Source: Pseudomonas sp. PDNC002
GTDB taxonomy: Bacteria > Pseudomonadota > Gammaproteobacteria > Pseudomonadales > Pseudomonadaceae
Assembly: GCF_016919445.1 (NCBI RefSeq)
Contig: NZ_CP070356.1
Span: forward strand, 5,645,502-5,709,501
Length of the DNA: 64,000 nucleotides
Direction of reading: 5' to 3'
Shown here: positions 54,086 through 62,251 of the stretch, piece after piece
How positions within the stretch are numbered: the stretch's first letter is position 1
Layout of the letters: each line of letters begins with the position of its first letter
The notes under the pieces: generated by a model
The model's database searches: none
Seen by the model: the letters and a program-made list of their open reading frames with translations, nothing else
Told to the model about the DNA's origin: nothing
Made by a program: the position numbers and the translations under genes

Positions 54086-54787
54086 ATGCAGCCACCCCGA
54101 GGAGCCCTCTGGCTGTTCGCCAGCCCGCTGCGTCTGCGGGCCGGTGCGCTGCTGCTCGCGCTTCTCGCCCTGTCCGCCGGCGCCGCCTGGAATTTCGACA
54201 CCATCCTGAAGAACGCCGAGCAGCGTTACGGCAACCTGGGCACTGCAAAAAGTCGCATCGAAGCCTGGGGCCGGCTGATCGACGACAGCGAGAACCTCGA
54301 CGAAGCGGCCAAGCTCAAGGCGGTCAACGCCTTCTTCAATGGCGCGCTGGTGTTCACCGACGACCGCACCGTCTGGCACCAGGAGGATTACTGGGCCACG
54401 CCAGTGGAGTCCCTCTACAAGGGCGCCGGCGACTGCGAGGACTACTCCATCGCCAAGTTCGTCACCCTGCGCCGCCTCGGGGTCGCCAGCGACAAGCTGC
54501 GCATCACCTACGTCAAGGCACTGCAGCAGAACCAGGCGCACATGGTGCTCACCTACTACGCCTCCCCCACTGCCGAACCGCTGGTGCTGGACAACCTGAT
54601 CCCGCAGATCAAGCCCGCCTCCCAGCGCAAGGACCTCCTGCCCGTCTACGCCTTCAACGCCGAGGGGCTGTGGCTGCCCGGCCCCGGCGGCGGCAAGCGC
54701 ACCGGCGACAGCAAGAAGCTGTCGCGCTGGCAGGACCTGTTGACCAAGATGCGCGCCGAGGGCCTGGACCTCGACGAGACGCGATAG
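54086..54787 (+). CDS. lapG: Periplasmic adhesin-cleaving cysteine protease LapG
   Basis: The 233-residue precursor has an N-terminal signal (LLLALLALSAGAA) and the BTLCP/DUF920 fold. The catalytic triad is visible as Cys117 (KGAGDCEDYSIAKF), His152 (QAHMVLTYY) and Asp169 (LVLDNL). LapG cleaves the N-terminal retention module of large RTX adhesins such as LapA, releasing cells from biofilms, when c-di-GMP is low. It is followed by lapD after 12 bases. The gene for its substrate adhesin is not in this window. Confidence 0.94.
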   Translation: MQPPRGALWLFASPLRLRAGALLLALLALSAGAAWNFDTILKNAEQRYGNLGTAKSRIEAWGRLIDDSENLDEAAKLKAVNAFFNGALVFTDDRTVWHQEDYWATPVESLYKGAGDCEDYSIAKFVTLRRLGVASDKLRITYVKALQQNQAHMVLTYYASPTAEPLVLDNLIPQIKPASQRKDLLPVYAFNAEGLWLPGPGGGKRTGDSKKLSRWQDLLTKMRAEGLDLDETR

Positions 54788-54799
54788 GAGAACCCCGGC

Positions 54800-56755
54800 A
54801 TGTCATTGCTCAAGCAACTGTTCCTGGCGATCTGCCTGTTCCTCGTGGTGGCCTTCGCCGGCAGCTTCGCCGCCAGCCTGGAAAGCTCCCGCGAGCAGAT
54901 GATCAGCCAGTTGCGCTCCCACGCGCAGGACGCCGCCACCGCGCTGGGGCTGTCGCTCACACCGCACGTGGACGATCCGGCGATGATCGAGCTGATGGTC
55001 AGCTCCATCTTCGACTCCGGCTACTTCGCCACCATCCGCGTGGTCAGCATTCCCGAGGGCAAGGTCATCGTCGAACGCGACAGCGACACCCAGAACCAGC
55101 AGGTGCCGGCCTGGTTCGCCCGGCTGGTCAACCTCAAGGCCCAGGGCGGCGACGCGCTGATCATGCGCGGCTGGGAACAGGCCGCGCGGGTCGAGGTGGT
55201 CAGCCATCCGCAGTTCGCCTTGGCCAAGCTGTGGGACGGCGCGCTGGGCAGCCTCGCCTGGCTGCTCGCCTGCGGTCTGGTCAGCGCCGTGCTCGGCGGC
55301 TGGCTGCTGCGCACTCAACTCAAGCCCCTGGACCAGATGGTGCAGCAGGCCCACGCCATCACCCGCCGTGAATTCCTCACCCTGCCCAAGGAGCCGCGCA
55401 CCCCGGAGCTCAAGCGCGTGGTGCAGGCGATGAACCAGATGGTCGACAAGCTCAAGGCGTTGTTCGCCGAGGAAGCCACCCGCAGCGAGAAGCTGCGCGA
55501 GGAGGCCTACCAGGACAGCCTTTCGGGCCTGGCCAACCGCCGCCTGTTCGATGCTCGCCTGGACGCGCAGCTCTCACCGTCCGAGCAGAACGCCGCCGGC
55601 TACCTGCTGCTGCTGCGCCTCAACGACCTCGCCGGACTCAACCAGCGCCTGGGCGGACAACGCACCGACGCGCTGATCCGCGACGTGGCCGAACTGCTGG
55701 AGCGTGAACGCGAGCAGCACGGCACCCCGGACTGGCTCGCCGCGCGCAGCCGTGGCGGTGAATTCACCCTGCTCGCTCCCGGCCTGGACAGCGCCAGCGC
55801 CGAGCACCTGGCGGACGAGCTGAGCGCCGCCCTGGAGAACCTGAAACGGACCGGCGCCAGCGACTGCACGCCGGTGGCGCACCTGGGCCTGGCGGCCTTC
55901 CGTCCGGGCGAATCCGCCGCAGGGGTGCTGTCCCGCGCCGACCAGGCGCTGGCCCAGGCACAGGCCACGCCGGACCGCACCTGGCAACGCCTGGACAGCT
56001 CCGGCAGCCAGCCGGCACAGGATTCCCGCGCCTGGCGCGACTGGCTCGACGACGCCCTGCAGAAGGGCAAGCTGCAGCTGTGGTTCCAGCCCGTGCGCGC
56101 GTGCGTCGAGAATGCCGAGCTGCTGCACCAGAAAGTCCTCGCGCGGCTGCTCGATCCCAAAGGCGAGGCCGTGGCCGCCGGGCAGTTCCTGCCCTGGATC
56201 GAGCGTTTCGGCTGGTCCGCGCGCTTCGACCTGGCCATGCTCGAACATGCCCTCGCCCACCTCGTCCAGCAACCGGCGCCACTGGCCTTGTCACTGTCGG
56301 CGGAAACCGTGCGCAGCGCCGAGCCGTTGCGCCAGCTCTTCGACATCCTGCGTGCCCATCCCCAGGAGGCACGGCTGATGATCCTGGAAGTGGACGAACG
56401 CTACCTGCCGCCGCCAGCGGAGCTGGAGAAGCTCGCCCAGTCGGTGCAGGAAGTCGGCGCCAGGCTCGGCCTGCAGCACTTCGGCGGACGCTTCAGCCTG
56501 ATCGGCAACCTGACCCGCCTCGGCCTTGCCTACCTGAAGATCGATGGCAGCTACATCCGCGCCATCGACCAGGACAACGACAAGCGCCTGTTCATCGAGG
56601 CGATGTACCGCGCGTCCAACAGCATCGACCTGCCCCTGATCGCGGAGATGGTGGAGACCGAGGGCGAGTTGCAGGTGTTGCGGGAGATGGGGATTGCCGG
56701 GGCGATGGGCCGGCTCATTGGCGCGCCGAAGCCGTCGCAGAAGAACGGGGCATAG
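54800..56755 (+). CDS. lapD: c-di-GMP receptor LapD
   Basis: The 651-residue product has membrane helices at about 5-24 and 150-172 flanking the periplasmic LapG-binding domain. HAMP follows (about 170-225), then a degenerate GGDEF domain (RSRGGEF in place of a full GGDEF signature) and a degenerate EAL domain starting with KVLARL instead of EALLR. Loss of catalytic residues in both domains and this order are the hallmarks of LapD, which binds c-di-GMP through the EAL domain and sequesters LapG. RIDGSYIR-type residues (LKIDGSYIRAIDQD) are retained for binding. Confidence 0.94.
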   Translation: MSLLKQLFLAICLFLVVAFAGSFAASLESSREQMISQLRSHAQDAATALGLSLTPHVDDPAMIELMVSSIFDSGYFATIRVVSIPEGKVIVERDSDTQNQQVPAWFARLVNLKAQGGDALIMRGWEQAARVEVVSHPQFALAKLWDGALGSLAWLLACGLVSAVLGGWLLRTQLKPLDQMVQQAHAITRREFLTLPKEPRTPELKRVVQAMNQMVDKLKALFAEEATRSEKLREEAYQDSLSGLANRRLFDARLDAQLSPSEQNAAGYLLLLRLNDLAGLNQRLGGQRTDALIRDVAELLEREREQHGTPDWLAARSRGGEFTLLAPGLDSASAEHLADELSAALENLKRTGASDCTPVAHLGLAAFRPGESAAGVLSRADQALAQAQATPDRTWQRLDSSGSQPAQDSRAWRDWLDDALQKGKLQLWFQPVRACVENAELLHQKVLARLLDPKGEAVAAGQFLPWIERFGWSARFDLAMLEHALAHLVQQPAPLALSLSAETVRSAEPLRQLFDILRAHPQEARLMILEVDERYLPPPAELEKLAQSVQEVGARLGLQHFGGRFSLIGNLTRLGLAYLKIDGSYIRAIDQDNDKRLFIEAMYRASNSIDLPLIAEMVETEGELQVLREMGIAGAMGRLIGAPKPSQKNGA

Positions 56756-56949
56756 ATCGGCAGAGCGCCTGGCATTGGCATGCCCCTAGAGGAGCGAGCT
56801 TGCTTGCGAAGCGATTTCGCAGCGGGGCCAGTTCGCGAGCAAGCTCGCTCCTACGAAAGTCCTCAATCCCTCGATCCGGCTCCGGTTCTTAAAAGACTTC
56901 CAGAAAAACATCCAAGCACTCCGAACCGCCCCGTTCAGGAGGCCTCGTT
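56756..56949. repeat. REP pair after lapD
   Basis: TAGAGGAGCGAGCTTGCTTGCGAA (from 56787) and TTCGCGAGCAAGCTCGCTCCTAC (to about 56855) are an inverted REP pair around a 25-base spacer. The sequence up to 56949 has no coding feature. Confidence 0.8.
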
Positions 56950-57142
56950 GAAGCGGAGTTTCAGGGGTTGAGCGACATGGATGTCGCGAGAGCCACGATG
57001 GGCCAGGGATGGCCCGTCGTGGCGTGCCCCTGAAACTTCGCTTCAGCGAGGGAATTTTTCGCCCCAAGCGAAAAACCGGATGTCCGGGGCAAGACTTTTT
57101 GGTTCCTTTTGTGGCGTTTGACAAAAGGGACTCGCCCGAGGG
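56950..57142 (+). repeat. Branched inverted-repeat element, candidate structured RNA
   Basis: An 18-base outer stem (56950-56967 with 57027-57044) encloses two hairpins: GCGACAT/ATGTCGC (56972-56987) and a 13-base stem at 56992-57023. Downstream are TTTTTCGC/GCGAAAAA (57055-57075) and GTTCCTTTTG/CAAAAGGGAC (57102-57131), then a CGCCC/GGGCG stem. The outer, the 13-base and the GTTCC stems have one mismatch each, and each reads as a G-U wobble on the plus strand. I recall similar sequence as a frequent intergenic repeat in pseudomonads; its role is unknown. Confidence 0.65.
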
Positions 57143-57205
57143 GGCGAAACAAAGTCTCGCCGCGCACGCCGAAGCGGCGCGGGAAACCTCGAAGCGAAGC
57201 AGACA

Positions 57206-57236
57206 CATCGCGGACGGAGTCCGCTCCTACACGAGA
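57206..57236. repeat. Single REP half
   Basis: CATCGCGGACGGAGTCCGCTCCTACACGAG is one arm-type copy of the GTAGGAGCGG REP, next to the stop codon of the polyphosphate phosphotransferase gene. The sequence between 57143 and 57205 has no recognisable gene. Confidence 0.7.
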
Positions 57237-57238
57237 CG

Positions 57239-58744
57239 TTAGTCCTTCTTGCCCTTCTTCGCGCTTCCGTAAGCCGCCTCCAGCGCATCGTTGATCGTCT
57301 TGAGCACCTTCACCCGCGCATACCGCTTGTCGTTGGCCTCGATCAGCGTCCAGGGCGCAATCTCCGTGCTGGTGCGGTCAACCATGTCGCCCACCGCATC
57401 GGCATAGGCGTCCCATTTGTCACGGTTACGCCAGTCCTCTTCGGTGATCTTGAAGCGCTTGAAGGGGATCGATTCGCGCTCCTTGAAGCGCTCCAGCTGG
57501 GTGTCCTGATCGATGGACAGCCAGAACTTCACCACCACCACACCGAAGTTCGCCAACTGCTCCTCGAAGTCGTTGATCTCGCCGTAGGCGCGCAACCAAT
57601 CGGCCTCGCTGCAGAAGCCCTCCACCCGCTCCACCAGCACCCGGCCGTACCAGGAACGGTCGAAGATGGTGAACTGGCGCAGCGCCGGCAGATGCCGCCA
57701 GAAGCGCCAGAGATAGGGCTGGGCCCGCTCTTCCTCGGTGGGTGCGGCGATCGGCACGATGCGGTATTGGCGCGGGTCCAGCGCATCGGTGACGCGGCGG
57801 ATGGCGCCACCCTTGCCGGCGGCGTCGTTGCCCTCGAACACGGCGAGCAGGGAATGGCTACGGAAACGCTTGTCGCGTACCAGCGTGGCCAGCCGCGCCT
57901 GCTCCTTCGCCAGTTGCTCCTTGTAGCGGTCCTTGTCCAGCTTCAGGTTCAGGTCCAGCGCATCGAGCAGGCTCTTGTTGTCCAGGCTCGACACCAGCGG
58001 TGCCGCGTGCGGCTGTGGCTGCGGGCGGCCCTCGAGTTTCAACGCGGCCTGCAGGCCTTCGAGGATGGTGCGGCCCACCGTCAGGCTGCGATAGCGCTCC
58101 TCGGCGCCCTCGACGATGTACCAGGGTGCGTAGTCGCGGCTGGTGCGGCGCAGCACGCGCTCGCCGTAGCGCACGAACTTGTCGTAGACCTCGCTCTGCT
58201 TCCAGTCGAGCTCGCTCAGTTGCCAACTGCGCTGCGGGTCATTCTCCAGCGCCTTCAGGCGTTCCTTGAGCTGTTTCTTGGAGAGGTGGAACCAGAACTT
58301 GAAGATCAGCGCGCCTTCGTCGGAATACATGCGCTCGAAGCGTTCGGCATCGTTGATCAGACTGTCCAGCTGGCTGTCCTTGATGTCGCCGGAAACGCGC
58401 GCATAGAGCATCTGGCTGTACCAGTTGCCGAAGAAGATGCCGATCCGCCCCTTGGGCGGCAGCTTGCGCCAGAACCGCCACTGCGGCGGGCGGGCGAGTT
58501 CCTCGTCGGTGGGGAAGTGAAAACTTTCCACCTGGATCAGCCGCGGATCCATCCACTCGTTGAGCAGCTTCACCGTCTCGCCCTTGCCGGCCCCTTCGAT
58601 GCCGTTGATCAGCACGATCACCGGGAAGCGCGACTGCTGCTTGAGTTCGTACTGTGCCTCGAGCAGGGCTTCGCGCAGTACCGCGACTTCCTTCTCGTAG
58701 ATTTCCTTGTCGATGGAATGGCCAATCTCGGCGGATTCGAACAT
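57239..58744 (-). CDS. pap: Polyphosphate:AMP phosphotransferase (class II PPK2)
   Basis: The 501-residue product has two fused PPK2 domains. The first has Walker A GIEGAGKGETVK (about residue 50) and the second GNDAAGKGGAIRR (about residue 300), followed by Walker B-type FDRSWYGRVLVERVEGF. Two-domain PPK2 proteins of this length phosphorylate AMP to ADP using polyphosphate. I start at 58744 (MFESAEIGHSIDKEIYEKE), not at upstream codons on the same frame that run antisense through mnmC. It is divergent from mnmC. The C-terminus ends KKGKKD. Confidence 0.94.
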   Translation of the reverse strand: MFESAEIGHSIDKEIYEKEVAVLREALLEAQYELKQQSRFPVIVLINGIEGAGKGETVKLLNEWMDPRLIQVESFHFPTDEELARPPQWRFWRKLPPKGRIGIFFGNWYSQMLYARVSGDIKDSQLDSLINDAERFERMYSDEGALIFKFWFHLSKKQLKERLKALENDPQRSWQLSELDWKQSEVYDKFVRYGERVLRRTSRDYAPWYIVEGAEERYRSLTVGRTILEGLQAALKLEGRPQPQPHAAPLVSSLDNKSLLDALDLNLKLDKDRYKEQLAKEQARLATLVRDKRFRSHSLLAVFEGNDAAGKGGAIRRVTDALDPRQYRIVPIAAPTEEERAQPYLWRFWRHLPALRQFTIFDRSWYGRVLVERVEGFCSEADWLRAYGEINDFEEQLANFGVVVVKFWLSIDQDTQLERFKERESIPFKRFKITEEDWRNRDKWDAYADAVGDMVDRTSTEIAPWTLIEANDKRYARVKVLKTINDALEAAYGSAKKGKKD

Positions 58745-58852
58745 GCACCTCTCCTTGTCTCGAAGTGAGTAAAAGGTAGCGGATGTGACGCAGGCTGTCT
58801 GCGCGCCCAATCGGCTAAACTGCGGCCTTCGTTTCACTGCCCTGCCCTTGCC

Positions 58853-60832
58853 ATGCCCTCTTCCATGCCAGAAAGCCATAGCGCCCAGATCGACTGGGAC
58901 GAGAACGGCCAGCCCACTTCCCGCGTCTATGGCGACGTGTACTTCTCCCGCGATTCCGGTATCGCCGAGACGCACCACGTGTTCATCGCCGGCAACCGCC
59001 TGCCCGAACGCTTCGCCGCGCTGCCCGCCGGCGGACGCCTGTGCATCGGCGAGACGGGCTTCGGCACCGGGCTGAACTTTCTCTGCGCCTGGCAGCAGTT
59101 CGAGGCGCTGGCGCCAAGCGATGCGCGACTGCACTTCGTCACCACGGAGAAGTATCCGGTGGCGCCGCAGGACCTGCGCCGCGCCTTCGCTCTCTGGCCG
59201 GAACTGGCGCACCTGTCGGCACAACTGCAGGCGCAGTACGTCGCGATCAATCCCGGCTTCCAGCGCTTCGTCTTCGCCGAGGGCCGCGTGGTGCTGACGC
59301 TGCTGGTGGGCGATGTGCTCGACACCTTGCCCGAGCTGGACGCGCGCATCGATGCCTGGTTCCTCGACGGCTTCTCGCCGGCGAAGAACCCGCAGATGTG
59401 GAACGACGCGCTCTACGCCGAGCTCGCGCGCCTTTCCGCGCCAGGCACCACCATCGCCACCTTCACCAGCGCCGGTTTCGTCCGCCGCGGGCTGGGCGCG
59501 GCGGGTTTCAAGATTCGCCGCACCCTGGGCTTCGGCAAGAAATGGGAGATGTCCCAGGGCGAGTTCATCGGCGGCGAACAGCCGGCCGGCAAACCCTGGT
59601 ACAGCCGACCTGCCAGCCCGAATGGCCCGCGCGAAGCGCTGGTGATCGGCGGTGGCATGGCCGGTTGCGCCAGCGCCGCTAGCCTTGCCGCGCGCGGCTG
59701 GCAGGTGAGGCTGATCGAACGCCACGCGGGCCTGGCCGAGGAAGCCTCGGGCAACCCCCAGGGCGTGCTCTATCTCAAGCTGTCCGCCCACGGCACGGCG
59801 CTGTCGCGGCTGATCGTCAGCGGCTTCGGCCATACCCGGCGGTTGATCGAGCGCTTGCAGAAAGGTGAGGAATGGTCCGATTGCGGCGTGCTGCAACTGG
59901 GCTTCGACGAGGCCGAGGCCGGGCGCCAGGCGAAGCTCGCCGACGCCTTCCCCGACTCGCTGCTGCGCCTGCTGGACAAGACTGAAGCCGAAACCATCGC
60001 CGGCGTCGGCCTGCCCGCCGGCGGGCTGTTCTACCCCGAGGGCGGCTGGGTGCATCCGCCGGCGCTGTGCCGCCACCTGGCGCAGCATCCGAACATCCGC
60101 GTAGTGACCGGCGAGGAAGTCCGCCTGCAGCGCGAAGCCGATGGCTGGAGTGCCTGGAGCGGCGAGGAAAAGCTCGCCAGCGCGCCCATCGCCATCCTCG
60201 CCACCGCCGCTGAAGTACGCCGCTTTGCGGGTGCCGAAACGCTGCCGATGAAGCGTATCCGTGGGCAGATCACGCGCATTCCCGCGACCATCGACAGCGC
60301 GGCGCTGAGCACGGTGGTCTGCGCCGAAGGCTATGTCGCTCCGCCGCGCCACGGTGAGCACACGCTTGGCGCCAGTTTCGAATTCAAGCGTGACGACACC
60401 GAACCCTCGCTGGAAGAACACCTGGGCAACCTCGACCTGCTGGCCGAGATATCCACAGACCTGACCGCGCGGATGCACATCGCCCAGCTCGACCCGGCTA
60501 CGCTGCAAGGCCGCGCCGCGTTCCGCTGCACCACGCCGGACTACCTGCCGCTGGTGGGCCCGCTGGCGGACCGTGAAGCCTTCGCCAATGCCTACGCTGT
60601 ACTGGGCAAGGACGCGCGCCAGATACCGGACACGCCCTGCCCCTGGCTGGACGGCCTGTACCTGAACAGCGCCCACGGCTCCCGTGGACTGGTGACCGCA
60701 CCGCTGGCCGGGGAACTGCTGGCGGCCTGGATCGACGGCGAACCCCTGCCGCTGCCGCGCGCCGTGGCAGAAGCCTGCCACCCGAACCGTTTCTTCCTGC
60801 GCGACATCGTGCGCGGCCAGAAGAATTCCTGA
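58853..60832 (+). CDS. mnmC: Bifunctional tRNA 5-methylaminomethyl-2-thiouridine synthase MnmC
   Basis: The 659-residue product fuses a SAM-dependent methyltransferase (about 1-240, GETGFGTGLNFLCAWQQF, DAWFLDGFSPAKNPQMW) to a FAD-dependent oxidase (about 260-650, ALVIGGGMAGCASAASLAARGW; GNPQGVLYLKLS; GLYLNSAHGSRGLVTAPL). The C-terminal half removes the carboxymethyl group and the N-terminal half methylates the amine at wobble uridine 34 of certain tRNAs. The length matches E. coli MnmC (668). ATG at 58853; a second ATG four codons later is possible. Confidence 0.96.
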   Translation: MPSSMPESHSAQIDWDENGQPTSRVYGDVYFSRDSGIAETHHVFIAGNRLPERFAALPAGGRLCIGETGFGTGLNFLCAWQQFEALAPSDARLHFVTTEKYPVAPQDLRRAFALWPELAHLSAQLQAQYVAINPGFQRFVFAEGRVVLTLLVGDVLDTLPELDARIDAWFLDGFSPAKNPQMWNDALYAELARLSAPGTTIATFTSAGFVRRGLGAAGFKIRRTLGFGKKWEMSQGEFIGGEQPAGKPWYSRPASPNGPREALVIGGGMAGCASAASLAARGWQVRLIERHAGLAEEASGNPQGVLYLKLSAHGTALSRLIVSGFGHTRRLIERLQKGEEWSDCGVLQLGFDEAEAGRQAKLADAFPDSLLRLLDKTEAETIAGVGLPAGGLFYPEGGWVHPPALCRHLAQHPNIRVVTGEEVRLQREADGWSAWSGEEKLASAPIAILATAAEVRRFAGAETLPMKRIRGQITRIPATIDSAALSTVVCAEGYVAPPRHGEHTLGASFEFKRDDTEPSLEEHLGNLDLLAEISTDLTARMHIAQLDPATLQGRAAFRCTTPDYLPLVGPLADREAFANAYAVLGKDARQIPDTPCPWLDGLYLNSAHGSRGLVTAPLAGELLAAWIDGEPLPLPRAVAEACHPNRFFLRDIVRGQKNS

Positions 60833-60885
60833 CCACCGCTCGGCCCATCGATGGGCCGGGCCAGCTTCCAGAGCGGACCACCGAC

Positions 60886-61635
60886 ATGGATGCACTGCTG
60901 ATTGAATCTTCCGCCATCGGCCTGATCCTCGGCCTGCTGCTGGGCCTGACCGGCGCCGGCGGCTCGCTGGTGGCGTTGCCCTTGCTGCTCAGCCTGCACC
61001 TGCCGCTGCACGACGCCATCGGCGTCAGCCTCGGTGCCGTCGCGCTGTCGGCGGCCATTGGCGCGGTGCCGCGCGCGCGCCAGGGCCAGGTGGCGTGGAA
61101 GCCGCTGTTCTGGCTAGTGATCACCGGCTGGCCGGGCAATGCCATCGGCCAGTGGCTGGGCAAGTTCGTGCCCGATGCCTGGCTGATCATCGGTTTCTGC
61201 CTGCTGGTGCTGTGGTCCGCCTGGCGCATGTGGCAGGGCTCCAGCCAGCCGCGCGTATGCGACAAGGCAACCCGCAACGGACCGCTGCTGGGCGTGGGGC
61301 TGGCGGTGGGAATGCTGTCCGGCCTGATGGGCGTGGGCGGTGGTTTCCTGATCGTGCCGGGGCTGCTGTGGTTCACGCCGCTGTCGATGCTGGCGGCCAC
61401 CGCGACGTCGATGGCGGTAATCGCGCTGGTGTCAGGCGGCGGCTTCCTGCTCTACCTCACCCACGCACAGCCGCCGCTGCCCTTGCTGGCTTGCCTGGCG
61501 GCGGGGGGCGCACTCGGCGTGCTGTTCGGCAATCGCCTGGCGGTGCGCCTGGGCGGCGCGACGCTGCAGCGCCTGTTCGCGCTGATGCTGGTGGCGGTCA
61601 GCCTGTCGCTGGCCGCACAGAAACTGATCAGCTGA
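60886..61635 (+). CDS. TSUP-family (TauE/SafE) membrane permease
   Basis: The 249-residue product has about eight membrane helices in two repeats. Each repeat opens with a glycine-rich motif (LGLLLGLTGAGGSLVALPLL and VGMLSGLMGVGGGFLIVPGLL), the signature of TauE/SafE permeases that move organosulfonates or sulfite. It starts about 50 bases after mnmC and is convergent with the marR gene. The substrate is unassigned. Confidence 0.92.
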   Translation: MDALLIESSAIGLILGLLLGLTGAGGSLVALPLLLSLHLPLHDAIGVSLGAVALSAAIGAVPRARQGQVAWKPLFWLVITGWPGNAIGQWLGKFVPDAWLIIGFCLLVLWSAWRMWQGSSQPRVCDKATRNGPLLGVGLAVGMLSGLMGVGGGFLIVPGLLWFTPLSMLAATATSMAVIALVSGGGFLLYLTHAQPPLPLLACLAAGGALGVLFGNRLAVRLGGATLQRLFALMLVAVSLSLAAQKLIS

Positions 61636-61638
61636 CGC

Positions 61639-62118
61639 TTAGAACTCTTCTTCCTCGGCGCCGGTGCCCGGCGTCTCGAACAGCTCGGCCGCGCGCAGCA
61701 GCCCGGCGAGGATCGCGTGCTGCTCCCATTCCGGCAGCCCGGCGAAGCGCTCCAGCGCGTGCTCGGGCAAGAGCGCCGGGCTGTGCCTGAGCGCGAGGTG
61801 CCCATCGGGTTCCAGGCGGAGCCAGTGCTTGCGGCGGTCATCGTCATCGCGCCGGCGCGTCAGCAGGCCTTTGCTTTCCAGTCGGGCGAGAGCGCTGGAA
61901 AGCGACGACTGGGATAGCGCCACATGCCGCGCCAACTGACCGGCGGTTATCTCGCCCTCCAGCGCCACCACCTGCAGGATCAGCAGTTGCAGCGGCGTCA
62001 GTTCGCCATCCCGGCCCAGGCTCTTGGAATGCACTTCCGCCGCCTGTTGCAGGCGCCGCAAGGCCTGCAACATGGAGAGTGCATGGGCGTTGCGCATCGA
62101 AGTCTTGCTGTCAGCCAT
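61639..62118 (-). CDS. MarR-family transcriptional regulator
   Basis: The 159-residue product has a winged helix (TPLQLLILQVVALEGEITAGQLARHVALSQSSLSSALARLESKGLLTRRRDDDDRRKHWLRLEPDGH) with the DDDDRRKH wing. The acidic C-terminal tail ends EEEEF. I start at 62118, where GGAGGACGGAAG precedes the ATG; an in-frame ATG 15 codons upstream would overlap the promoter. It is divergent from the asnO-like gene by about 130 bases, so it probably regulates that osmolyte pathway. It is convergent with the TSUP gene with a three-base gap. Confidence 0.92.
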   Translation of the reverse strand: MADSKTSMRNAHALSMLQALRRLQQAAEVHSKSLGRDGELTPLQLLILQVVALEGEITAGQLARHVALSQSSLSSALARLESKGLLTRRRDDDDRRKHWLRLEPDGHLALRHSPALLPEHALERFAGLPEWEQHAILAGLLRAAELFETPGTGAEEEEF

Positions 62119-62251
62119 CTTCCGTCCTCCGCCCGCTTCGTCACTTTTCCTCAATGAAATCAAATAGAACTCTCGCCGGATCGACGGGTCATCCCCTAAG
62201 GCGTCCGTGAGGCGCCACCCACTTCATCCCCAACGGAGTACCGGTAAGGAC

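Noticed and set aside
58745..60895. Upstream extension of the polyphosphate phosphotransferase frame to give a 1218-residue protein
   Set aside because: The extra 717 residues are antisense to mnmC and have no domain. Homology starts at the ATG at 58744.
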